A DNA stretch of 56,004 nt from Clostridiales bacterium (GTDB lineage Bacteria; Bacillota; Clostridia; Clostridiales; Oxobacteraceae), in contig JASEJN010000016.1 in NCBI GenBank assembly GCA_030016385.1, positions 1-56,004 of the forward strand, given 5' to 3'. Under the pieces are notes generated by a model. That model was not told where the DNA came from. It ran no database searches and saw only the letters and a program-made list of their open reading frames with translations. Below are positions 43,029-51,411 of the stretch, piece after piece (the stretch's first letter is position 1; each line of letters begins with the position of its first letter). Both the position numbers and the translations under genes were made by a program.

Positions 43029-44075
43029 TCATTTGTTCGCGGACACGGCTTTCATATGCTCGCTGTATGTATTTGAAAAAACGTGCTCACCGTTTCCGCC
43101 TTTTTTTAAAACATAATACAAGTAATTGACATTTTCGGGATTCAATGCGGCGACCAGTGAAGATTTTCCCGGGTTTGAAATAGGTCCTACAGGAAGACCG
43201 GCATATTTATATGTATTATATGGAGAATCAACTTTAAGATCTTTTAAAAACACCTTATCTTTCCACTTTCCAAGAGCATACAAAACTGTTGCGTCCACTT
43301 GCAGGGGCATCTTCTTCTTCAACCTGTTATAATATACAGCCGCCATAATAGGCCTTTCGTTTTCTACCTTTGCTTCCCTTTCAATTATGGATGCTACAAT
43401 TACAACCTGATCTATCGACATATTTTTAGCTTTTGCCTGGCTTCTCATATCTTCATCGAATATTTGATCAAACCTGCCCAGCATTTTTTTTATTACAGTT
43501 TCAGGATCTGCCTTTTTAGAAAGCACATATGTATCGGGAAATAAGTAACCTTCAAGCTTCCACAATCTCTTTTGAGCCGGATAATTTAAAAAGTCGAAAT
43601 CAAAATTCGTATTCTGGGCTGCATCCAGAAATTCTTGAGCACTAAAAAGCCCGGCGTCCTGCAAAACGTCGGCAACTTTCTTTACAGTATACCCTTCCGG
43701 TATGACTACCTTTACAGTATCATCTTTAACCTGGCCTTTTACCATTTTATCCACTATCTGTGCCGTGCTCATACCCGTATTAAAATCGTACTTTCCTGCT
43801 TTAAGCTTATCGTAGAAATGATGGTATCGTACATAAACCTTAAAGGAGATTTTGCTTTTTATAAGTCCGGCATCATATAATGAATTAGGTATATCATTAG
43901 ATGCCGAACCTTTTATATCAAGCTCCACATTCTTAATATTGCCTTTTTTATCAGCAGGCATATAAATATTATCATGATAATATTTATAAATAAAACAAAC
44001 TGACAAAAAAATCAGAATCAATACACTCATGATTATAGTCGATGCAATCAGTTTTTTCCTTTTCAAATTGAACAT
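43029..44075 (-). CDS. mltG: Endolytic murein transglycosylase MltG
   Basis: Membrane-bound enzyme that cuts nascent glycan strands and sets their length. The N-terminal cytoplasmic basic stretch and membrane helix (TIIMSVLILIFLSVCFIYKY) precede a LysM-like subdomain. The YceG catalytic core contains VASIIEREAKVENERP with the catalytic Glu, AAVYYNRLKKKMPLQVD, and SPYNTYKYAGLPVGPISNPG. 348 residues, complete. ATG 44075 follows AAGAAGGTG. trmR starts 1 nt after its stop. Confidence 0.94.
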   Translation of the reverse strand: MFNLKRKKLIASTIIMSVLILIFLSVCFIYKYYHDNIYMPADKKGNIKNVELDIKGSASNDIPNSLYDAGLIKSKISFKVYVRYHHFYDKLKAGKYDFNTGMSTAQIVDKMVKGQVKDDTVKVVIPEGYTVKKVADVLQDAGLFSAQEFLDAAQNTNFDFDFLNYPAQKRLWKLEGYLFPDTYVLSKKADPETVIKKMLGRFDQIFDEDMRSQAKAKNMSIDQVVIVASIIEREAKVENERPIMAAVYYNRLKKKMPLQVDATVLYALGKWKDKVFLKDLKVDSPYNTYKYAGLPVGPISNPGKSSLVAALNPENVNYLYYVLKKGGNGEHVFSNTYSEHMKAVSANK

Positions 44076-44150
44076 ACGGGCACCTTCTTTCTTATCATAT
44101 TAATTATACAATCTATACCATAATATAACAAGTTTTGTTAGTGCCGGATA

Positions 44151-44186
44151 GGTGTATATATATTATTCGAATATAAAATATGCACC
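44151..44186. repeat. Short dispersed AT-rich repeat, copy D
   Basis: GGTGTATATATATTATTCGA and the following ATATAAAATATGCACC form a near-palindrome centred on TTCGAA. It lies between typA and mltG, inverted relative to copies A-C. Confidence 0.5.
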
Positions 44187-44212
44187 CATGTCAAATGTAT
44201 ATCCAGGCTGGT

Positions 44213-46051
44213 TTATGACTCCTGCTCGGCTACCTTTCTTCTTGCTGCGTCCTTTGCCCTTAATTCCCCGTTTAATATCTTCTTCCTCATCCTGATGCTC
44301 TTTGGCGTAACTTCGACAAGTTCATCCGTTGCAATAAATTCAAGGCACTGTTCAAGACTCAAAACAGTATGCGGCGTGAGCTTTAATGCTTCATCGGATC
44401 CTGCCGCCCTCATATTTGAAACATGCTTCTTTTTGCAGACATTGACATCCATATCTTCCGGCCTTGAATTTTCTCCAACTATCATTCCTTCATATACCTT
44501 GACACCAGGTCCTATAAACAATGTTCCCCTGTCCTGAGCATTATAGAGCCCGTATGTTATGCTTTCACCGGTTTCAAATGCTACGAGAGAACCCCTTGAT
44601 CTTTCAGGTATGTCGCCCTTATATTCCTCATATGCATAAAATACATGGTTCATAACGCCATTTCCCTTCGTATCAGTCAAAAACTCGCTTCTAAAACCTA
44701 TAAGACCTCTTGCTGGTATCTTGAATTCCAACCTGCTGAACCCGTTTATGGCAGAATGCATATTCACCATTTCCGCTTTTCTAGGACCCAACTTTTCCAT
44801 AACAACACCCATAAATTCTTCAGGCACATCTATCGTCAGGTACTCAATAGGTTCACATTTTTTACTATTTATTGTCTTATATATAACAGTGGGCTTTGAA
44901 ACCTGGAATTCGTATCCTTCACGCCTCATCGTCTCAATCAGTATCGAAAGGTGAAGCTCTCCCCTTCCTGAAACCTTGAACGCATCAGGAGAATCAGTCT
45001 CCTCCACCCTCAAGCTTACATTCGTTTCAAGTTCCTTAAACAGCCTATCCCTTAAATGCCTTGATGTTACATATTGGCCTTCCATCCCTGCAAATGGGCT
45101 GTCGTTTACTCTGAACGTCATAGTAATTGTCGGTTCATCAATAGCAACGAACGGTAAAGCCTCCGGTTTATCCACATCTGATAGGGTATCCCCTATGTTA
45201 ATATTCGGTATTCCGGAAACAGCTACAATATCCCCGAGATAAGCCTCATCAACTTCCAGTTTTTTAAGGCCTGAAAACACATAAAGATTACTTACCTTGA
45301 CATTCTCTATTTTCCTTTTCTTATCTATAAGCGCAACCTGCATGCCCTTTTTTACTCTTCCTCTTGCTATTTTGCCTACAGCTATCCTTCCGACATAATC
45401 ATTTGCATCAATAGATGTTACGAGCATCTGAAATGGCCCGTCGACATCACCCGAAGGAGGTTCAACTTTTTCAATAATCGTATCGAACAGCGGTTTTAAA
45501 TTTTTCGAATCATCTTCCATATTGTATTTTGCAATGCCGTCTCTTGCCGATGCGTATATTATCGGAAAATCCAATTGCTCATCATTTGCTCCAAGCTCGA
45601 TAAAGAGTTCAAATACTTCGTCAACTACTTCTTTAACCCTCGCATCCGGCCTGTCGATTTTATTTATCACGACTATCGGTTTTAACTTTAGTTCCAAGGC
45701 TTTTTTTAATACAAACTTTGTCTGCGGCATTGGTCCTTCGAAGGCATCTACCAGCAAAAGGACGCTGTCTACCATTTCAAGAACACGCTCGACTTCTCCA
45801 CCGAAATCAGCATGCCCGGGAGTATCCACTATGTTTATCTTGATACCCTTATAATTTACTGCTGTATTCTTGGAAAGTATTGTTATCCCTCTTTCCCTTT
45901 CAAGTTCATTTGAATCCATGACACGCTCTTGTACATATTCATTGGCTCTGAATATGCCGCTCTGCTTAAGCATACCGTCAACAAGTGTAGTCTTGCCGTG
46001 GTCTACATGAGCAATAATAGCTACATTCCTTATATCTTTTCTACAAAACAT
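44213..46051 (-). CDS. typA: Translational GTPase TypA/BipA
   Basis: Ribosome-associated GTPase involved in stress and low-temperature ribosome assembly. G1 is AHVDHGKTTLVDGM, G2 ERGITILSKNTA, G3 DTPGHADFGGEVER and G4 NKIDRPDAR. The EF-G-like domains III/V (GRGELHLSILIETMRREGYE) and the TypA-specific C-terminal domain with RAAGSDEALKLTPH follow. The start at ATG 46051 follows AAAGGAG and gives 612 residues; the frame is open 19 codons further without an SD. It stands alone between repeats. Confidence 0.95.
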   Translation of the reverse strand: MFCRKDIRNVAIIAHVDHGKTTLVDGMLKQSGIFRANEYVQERVMDSNELERERGITILSKNTAVNYKGIKINIVDTPGHADFGGEVERVLEMVDSVLLLVDAFEGPMPQTKFVLKKALELKLKPIVVINKIDRPDARVKEVVDEVFELFIELGANDEQLDFPIIYASARDGIAKYNMEDDSKNLKPLFDTIIEKVEPPSGDVDGPFQMLVTSIDANDYVGRIAVGKIARGRVKKGMQVALIDKKRKIENVKVSNLYVFSGLKKLEVDEAYLGDIVAVSGIPNINIGDTLSDVDKPEALPFVAIDEPTITMTFRVNDSPFAGMEGQYVTSRHLRDRLFKELETNVSLRVEETDSPDAFKVSGRGELHLSILIETMRREGYEFQVSKPTVIYKTINSKKCEPIEYLTIDVPEEFMGVVMEKLGPRKAEMVNMHSAINGFSRLEFKIPARGLIGFRSEFLTDTKGNGVMNHVFYAYEEYKGDIPERSRGSLVAFETGESITYGLYNAQDRGTLFIGPGVKVYEGMIVGENSRPEDMDVNVCKKKHVSNMRAAGSDEALKLTPHTVLSLEQCLEFIATDELVEVTPKSIRMRKKILNGELRAKDAARRKVAEQES

Positions 46052-46124
46052 AAACTGCATCTCCTTTAATATAACCATAGAACGAACCTTGATAAAAAAA
46101 TACTGCATATCCGGCCGTCTATAA

Positions 46125-46151
46125 CAAAAAATAAGGATACATAAGTATCCT
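46125..46151 (-). terminator. Hairpin with T-run upstream of typA
   Basis: On the minus strand AGGATAC and GTATCCT with a 4-nt loop are followed by TATTTTTTG. It lies about 350 nt after the URO-D gene and 75 nt before typA. It could end the catabolic operon's transcript or act as an attenuator in a typA leader. Confidence 0.45.
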
Positions 46152-46294
46152 GTTTATCTGTGTGAACATCATCTATACAAATCAATAAGTTCAATATCAG
46201 ACTGCACAATAAAATATATTCAACACAATTAATACATACCAACATTATATTTTAATAAATAAAACCGAAATTGTCAATTTTTTTGTTAAAAAAC

Positions 46295-46393
46295 CTTCGA
46301 TTCGCAATATGAACTTATGTTATTTTGAACGCTCATTCGTTGCTCAAAATAACATAATCCTATTTATGCCTGATTTCATATTACGAATTGAAG
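46295..46393. mobile_element. MITE-like palindromic repeat, typA upstream copy
   Basis: A 99-bp element almost identical to the copy at 35971, with the inner stem TTATGTTATTTTGA / TCAAAATAACATAA. No clean target duplication is visible (TTAAAAAAC on the left, TTAGGGATA on the right), so the flanks have diverged or rearranged. The rest of the 450-nt spacer 46052-46501 is AT-rich with only the 46125 hairpin. Confidence 0.82.
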
Positions 46394-46501
46394 TTAGGGA
46401 TAATCAAAAAAATTTTAGGTAAACTAAAAAAGGGTAATTTTCACTAGCCAAATTTGCAATAATATAAATGTGCGTCATGTATATGGGTATCACAATATCA
46501 T

Positions 46502-47659
46502 TTAATAATACCCAAATTTCTCACATGTTTCATATATTGCGTTGACATTTTCCAAAGGGGTACCTGGTGCAAGAGCATTTGCCTCTCTGAGTATAAATTT
46601 TTTACTTTTTTCCATGACCCCTGATTGGAGTATTCTTTTTACTTCATCTTCGACCTGGTCCTTTGTGCCATTTTTAAGCAACATTATATTAGGTCCTCCC
46701 AATATTTGAGTATCAGAAGATAGTTCATTATAAAGCTTATCAAAAGCTATGGGATAGCCAGTATCAAAGCTCTTTACATTTAATTCTTTTTCAAGAATAG
46801 GGAAAAAGCGCTGAGCATCTCCGCACAGATGAATAGACCTTTTTCCTTCTTTTATGCTGAATTCATCATATATACGTTTGATGTATGGTAATACTATTTC
46901 TTTAAATAGTGAAGGGGAAAGTAATACTATGGAGTCATCCGCATAGCCGAAATCCATGCTTTTTTGCTCCTTGCCAAGATACTTCCTCACTTTCTTCATT
47001 CTTTCTATAATGGCTGTTGTTATAAAATCAAGGAGTTCATGGGCATAATCAGGGTCATCAATTATGTCCATTATAAAATTGGATGCTCCCCTTATCCCGC
47101 AAGCGGTTGTAAATATGCCGTCTGTGCCATAAAAATTATATGGCATAGATACATTTTTTACAGGTATCCCTTTATAAGTATAGTTTTTGGCCCTTTCCTG
47201 AAAATATTCATAGTACTCCTTCACTTTAGAGCCGAATCCTCCAAACGCATCCGGTATTCCTTTATCGAATATGGAACGTTTGTTTTCGTCATTCAAAAAA
47301 GGCATAATATGTGGTTCTATCCCGTATCCTACTCTTCCGCCAAACCATGCAAGTTCTGTAAAGTTTTCAAAATCAACAATTACAGACCAGCCTTCTTCTT
47401 CAGGGTAACCCATTTGACCATCGGATAATATGTTAAGCCTTATCCATTTCTGGGCAAGAATCTGTGAGTCAAACATTATATTTTTATCCTTAATATAATC
47501 ATTTAATGTTATCCCATTTATATTTTCTTCTTTCTCATATAACCAGTTTCTAACATCAGCATAAATAACTACCGGAACTTTGACCGGATTACCGGAATTA
47601 TAAGCATTCCATACTTTCTCTGCCTTTAAATTGTGTGATTTAAAATCTATATTGAGCAT
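46502..47659 (-). CDS. Uroporphyrinogen decarboxylase-like (MtaA/CmuA-type) protein
   Basis: A 385-residue member of the URO-D superfamily, which includes haem-pathway decarboxylases and corrinoid:coenzyme or corrinoid:folate methyltransferases. It has H277-x-C279 in SIHLCGD, the position of two zinc ligands in MtaA-type methyltransferases, and ends LAPGTPLENVNAI. The third zinc ligand, usually a Cys just before that last motif, is not there (Asn361/Ala362). The enzyme may bind zinc differently or be a divergent family. It lies 55 nt after the MttB-family gene, suggesting a joint methyl-transfer role, and no haem genes are nearby. Confidence 0.75.
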   Translation of the reverse strand: MLNIDFKSHNLKAEKVWNAYNSGNPVKVPVVIYADVRNWLYEKEENINGITLNDYIKDKNIMFDSQILAQKWIRLNILSDGQMGYPEEEGWSVIVDFENFTELAWFGGRVGYGIEPHIMPFLNDENKRSIFDKGIPDAFGGFGSKVKEYYEYFQERAKNYTYKGIPVKNVSMPYNFYGTDGIFTTACGIRGASNFIMDIIDDPDYAHELLDFITTAIIERMKKVRKYLGKEQKSMDFGYADDSIVLLSPSLFKEIVLPYIKRIYDEFSIKEGKRSIHLCGDAQRFFPILEKELNVKSFDTGYPIAFDKLYNELSSDTQILGGPNIMLLKNGTKDQVEDEVKRILQSGVMEKSKKFILREANALAPGTPLENVNAIYETCEKFGYY

Positions 47660-47714
47660 TTCGCACTCCCCCTTTAAAATTAATCTGCAAGAATAGGCAT
47701 AAACATGCCGATTC

Positions 47715-49121
47715 TTATCTCTCTTTTGCTAATTCTTCATCTGCGCATTTAGCTATATAGTTTATTTCATCCAGTTTTCTCTTGTCGATTACCGGTTCAG
47801 GAGATTTATAACCGGATGTAACTGCTTCTACAAATTCATGAGCCTTGTCCAATAAAGTTGGAGAATTTTTATATTTCCATGACTCCCAACTATCTCTGTT
47901 AAATAGTTTGGAAAACCAATAACTTGTCCTAAAATTCATGGCAGTATGTTCTTCAGCCACAAAATTTCCTCCTATCCCTACTCTCTCAATCAGATCTTCC
48001 GCTATAGTATCTTCATTCACTTCAAAACCTTTTATTACATAATTGTATGCGCTGAGCCATTCATTATCAATAACAAGCTGTTCGAGGCTGACACCCTGAT
48101 CTGCTCCGACTATACCCTGGCATCCGATGCCAACTGTACCTGCCAGGCAGCTAAAAATGGCATTCATAGCCTTTTCAAAACCTCCCTGAAAATCAGGCAG
48201 CAAAGCATCCGTAAGAGCAGAGTTGCTTCCGGATTTCATACCATAGAACTTTCCCAGTTGCGCTGAAGCCATGCCCAGTAAAGCCTGATTTGGCGATCCA
48301 AAAGAGCAAAGCATTGTCCCCATATCTGTTGAATGAGTTCCGTGCCCATAGAATCCAACGAGCTTGTTTGTTAACGCATATATTAAAAATATACTGCCTA
48401 AAATTTCAGTGTTCATCAGAGTTACAGTACCCGCAATGGTTACCGGCCCTGTGGTCCCTCCTACAACCATGGGAGCAATATAAAGAGGCTTATCTTGTTT
48501 TGCAAACACCAGAGCCATCTCAAGGCTTTCTTTCCTAAATTGAAGGGGGCTGACAGTCTCTAATAAATAACCGACATCCTGTCCTACAACATTTGCCATT
48601 TGAATTATATATTTAGCAGACGTCGGGGAAAGTATATAAGTACCTCCTGGCTTTTTGGAATAGCTATATATCATTTGATGCGATACCACATCTGTCATAT
48701 TATAAGGTACGTCCGACGGCACAGTTACAGCACTGCATGATGGAATATTATCAAGATGCTGAACTAACGCTATGCCTTTCATTACATCATCAAGTAAACC
48801 GTATCTTCTTTCCTGTGTCTTATAATCAGTTATAAATATCTGGGTTGAAATATTGCCTATTATCTTTTGCGGTATATTCTCCTCATCTTCATCATATCCC
48901 GCAGCCCTGATATCAGAAAGCATTCTTTCCATTACCGATGCCGGTATCCTTACGACCTGTGAATTTCTGTCTACTTTAGCGCCTGCCTTTTCACATAAGA
49001 TAAGGCACTCGACATTTGGAACCCTTAGCCCCACATTTTCAAGTATCTTTAATGTACTTTTATGTATTGCTTCTATTTCAGATTGAGTAAGTACCTCAAT
49101 CTTGGCATGTATATTTTTCAT
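47715..49121 (-). CDS. MttB-family methyltransferase (non-pyrrolysine)
   Basis: A 468-residue protein of the trimethylamine methyltransferase (MttB) superfamily. Non-pyrrolysine members (MtgB, MtpB, MtcB) demethylate glycine betaine, proline betaine or carnitine with a corrinoid protein. Conserved parts are SEIEAIHKSTLKILENVGL, SGSNSALTDALLPDFQGGFE (residues quoted up to 20) and VGIGGNFVAEEHTAMNFR. There is no in-frame amber codon, so pyrrolysine is not used. ATG 49121 follows AAGGAGGGG; an earlier in-frame start lacks an SD. No corrinoid protein or reductive activase is encoded in this window. Substrate unknown. Confidence 0.85.
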   Translation of the reverse strand: MKNIHAKIEVLTQSEIEAIHKSTLKILENVGLRVPNVECLILCEKAGAKVDRNSQVVRIPASVMERMLSDIRAAGYDEDEENIPQKIIGNISTQIFITDYKTQERRYGLLDDVMKGIALVQHLDNIPSCSAVTVPSDVPYNMTDVVSHQMIYSYSKKPGGTYILSPTSAKYIIQMANVVGQDVGYLLETVSPLQFRKESLEMALVFAKQDKPLYIAPMVVGGTTGPVTIAGTVTLMNTEILGSIFLIYALTNKLVGFYGHGTHSTDMGTMLCSFGSPNQALLGMASAQLGKFYGMKSGSNSALTDALLPDFQGGFEKAMNAIFSCLAGTVGIGCQGIVGADQGVSLEQLVIDNEWLSAYNYVIKGFEVNEDTIAEDLIERVGIGGNFVAEEHTAMNFRTSYWFSKLFNRDSWESWKYKNSPTLLDKAHEFVEAVTSGYKSPEPVIDKRKLDEINYIAKCADEELAKER

Positions 49122-49228
49122 AATTACTTTTCCCCTCCTTAAATTAAAAACAGATTTTGGCAAGAAACTTGACTTTCCCGAATTTATTTTATGCAGAAGA
49201 ATAAACTATACTAATACTCTAGCAACTT

Positions 49229-51376
49229 TTATGCTTTCAATTCGAATTCTGCAGACTGCAAATCCTTTGAATTTTTACCTATATAGACTTTGAATCTACC
49301 AGCCTCAGCCGCGAATCCATTTTCCAATGTATTAAACTTAAGCATCTCCTCAGTAATCTTAAACTGAACCGGTGCTTCTTCACCTGGTTTGAGAGTTATC
49401 CTCTCGAATCCTTTAAGTTCAAGTACAGGTCTAGACATACTGCCTGCAATATCACGTATATACATCTGGACAGTTTCGGTTCCGGATTTCCCTCCTGTAT
49501 TTTTAATATTTACTTTTACAGTAATTGATGAATCAGGTGTTATTATTTCCGATGATAGACTGATTTTTCCATAGCTGAAATCAGCATATGTCAATCCATA
49601 TCCAAAAGGATACAACGGTGCGTTTGGAATATCCCTATACCTTGACACAAATCTTTCCGGATTGTTATCATCTCCTTTTGGACGTCCGGTCGGCAATGCA
49701 TTATAATAAACAGGCACCTGACCAATGGTAAATGGGAAAGACATGGTAAGCCTACCAGACGGATATATATCACCTACCAGTATATCTGCAATCGCATTTC
49801 CGCCTTCCGTGCCAGGAAACCATGCTTCCAGAATTGCATCAGCCTTCTTTGCTATTTCACCCAATTCTAACGGCCTGCCATTGATTAATACGATGACAAC
49901 AGGTTTTCCCGTTTCAAATATTCTACTTGCCAGCTGTCTTTGAACCCTCGGCAGCGTTAAATATCCACGGCTTCCTGCTTCCGCACTCATATCGGGATGC
50001 TCACCAAGAGCTAAAATGATTAAATCTGACTTCTCGGCTACTTCTAATGCATGCTGCATTTCTTCATTCGTACCCTCACGGATACCACAACCTCTGGCAG
50101 TTAGAAAATCAAGTTTCTGTCCAAGACCTTCTGATATGGAGACTACTTCATCTTCCCTGCCTTCACATTTCCATATGTCAAGCAGTTCCTTCGATTCAGC
50201 ATATGGGCCAATGAGCGCAACATTTTTTTGCTTTTTAGAGATGGGCAGTATATTCCCGCTATTTTTGAGGAGTACCAATGACCTGGCAGCTGCCCTTCTT
50301 GCGGCTTCTCTGTGCTTTTTGCATAAAAGTATCTCCTTTTCCTTTGCTTCATCCGCATCTTTATAAGGATTTTTAAACAATCCAAGTTCTTCCTTTAGCC
50401 TTAAAATGCGAAGCACTGCTTCATCGATCTGTTTCATTGTAATTTTACTGCTTTCAATATTCGCTTTCCCATTTTCATAATAGGTTGTAGATACCATTTC
50501 TATATCTATGCCAGCATTGATGGCCTTGGCGCACGCTTCTGCTGAATTTTCCGCAAATCCGTGCGGTACCAGTTCATAAATCGCTGTACAGTCAGATATT
50601 ATAACTCCATCAAATCCCCATTTATCCCTTAAAGTATTATTTAATAGCTTTTTATTTCCCGTACAGGGAATTCCGTTTAGTGAATTGAATGCTGTCATGA
50701 CCATTTTGCATCCCGCATCAACAGCAGCACGGTAGGCAGGTAAATAATACTCTTTAAGTGAATATTGGCTTATTTCAGTTGTATTATATTCTCTGCCCGC
50801 CTCACATGCCCCATATCCAGCAAAATGCTTTACACAAGCCGCTATCTTGAATTTATCTCTTATACTGTTCCCCTGATATCCTTTAACAAAGGCTTTTGCA
50901 TAAAGGCAATTCAGATAAGGGTCTTCCCCGGTCGATTCAATTACTCTCCCCCATCGCGGGTCACGCACCAAATCGACCATAGGCGAAAAAGTCACATGTA
51001 TTCCGGAAACAGCAGCCTCTTTTGCAGATATTGAGGCCACTTCCTCGATAAGACCCGTGTCCCATGTACAAGCAAGCCCCAGAGGCGATGGGAAAATTGT
51101 TCGGAACCCATGAACTACATCCTGCATAAACATTAAAGGAATTTTATGCCTGCTTCTTTTAAGATATTCATCCTGCACATGTTTAAGCTTTGCCGCTCCG
51201 GTCAATCCTAATATGGACCCAATATTCCATGCCATCTTCTCAGATACATCAAAGCCATATGAAAGCCCCATAAGTTTTCCATAATCATCTGAAACATAAT
51301 AATTCCCAAGAAGCTGCGTCATCTGTGCCAATTTTTCGCCAAGTGTCATATCATCAATTAGTTTTGTAAAATCCAT
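49229..51376 (-). CDS. Glycoside hydrolase family 3 (beta-glucosidase type)
   Basis: A 715-residue GH3 enzyme releasing sugars from the non-reducing end of beta-linked glycosides. The N-terminal barrel has HGFRTIFPSPLGLA, VKHFAGYG and the nucleophile Asp in GVIISDCTAIYEL (about residue 262). The alpha/beta sandwich domain (LVLLKNSGNILPI, EAWFPGTEGGNAIADIL) and a C-terminal fibronectin-III-like domain (about 610-715) follow. There is no signal peptide, so it acts on imported oligosaccharides. ATG 51376 has GGGGG 10 nt upstream; an ATG three codons earlier is too close to that SD. It lies 35 nt after the double DUF4091 gene. Confidence 0.93.
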   Translation of the reverse strand: MDFTKLIDDMTLGEKLAQMTQLLGNYYVSDDYGKLMGLSYGFDVSEKMAWNIGSILGLTGAAKLKHVQDEYLKRSRHKIPLMFMQDVVHGFRTIFPSPLGLACTWDTGLIEEVASISAKEAAVSGIHVTFSPMVDLVRDPRWGRVIESTGEDPYLNCLYAKAFVKGYQGNSIRDKFKIAACVKHFAGYGACEAGREYNTTEISQYSLKEYYLPAYRAAVDAGCKMVMTAFNSLNGIPCTGNKKLLNNTLRDKWGFDGVIISDCTAIYELVPHGFAENSAEACAKAINAGIDIEMVSTTYYENGKANIESSKITMKQIDEAVLRILRLKEELGLFKNPYKDADEAKEKEILLCKKHREAARRAAARSLVLLKNSGNILPISKKQKNVALIGPYAESKELLDIWKCEGREDEVVSISEGLGQKLDFLTARGCGIREGTNEEMQHALEVAEKSDLIILALGEHPDMSAEAGSRGYLTLPRVQRQLASRIFETGKPVVIVLINGRPLELGEIAKKADAILEAWFPGTEGGNAIADILVGDIYPSGRLTMSFPFTIGQVPVYYNALPTGRPKGDDNNPERFVSRYRDIPNAPLYPFGYGLTYADFSYGKISLSSEIITPDSSITVKVNIKNTGGKSGTETVQMYIRDIAGSMSRPVLELKGFERITLKPGEEAPVQFKITEEMLKFNTLENGFAAEAGRFKVYIGKNSKDLQSAEFELKA

Positions 51377-51411
51377 TGAAATCATTCCCCCACACTATTC
51401 AAGCATTTAAA

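Noticed and set aside
12121..46393. Recurrent palindromes considered as CRISPR or tandem arrays
   Set aside because: Copies are 5-18 kb apart, intergenic and flanked by target duplications; there are no spacers.
47715..49121. Pyrrolysine (in-frame UAG) in the MttB-family gene
   Set aside because: The frame is continuous from start to stop with no internal amber codon.
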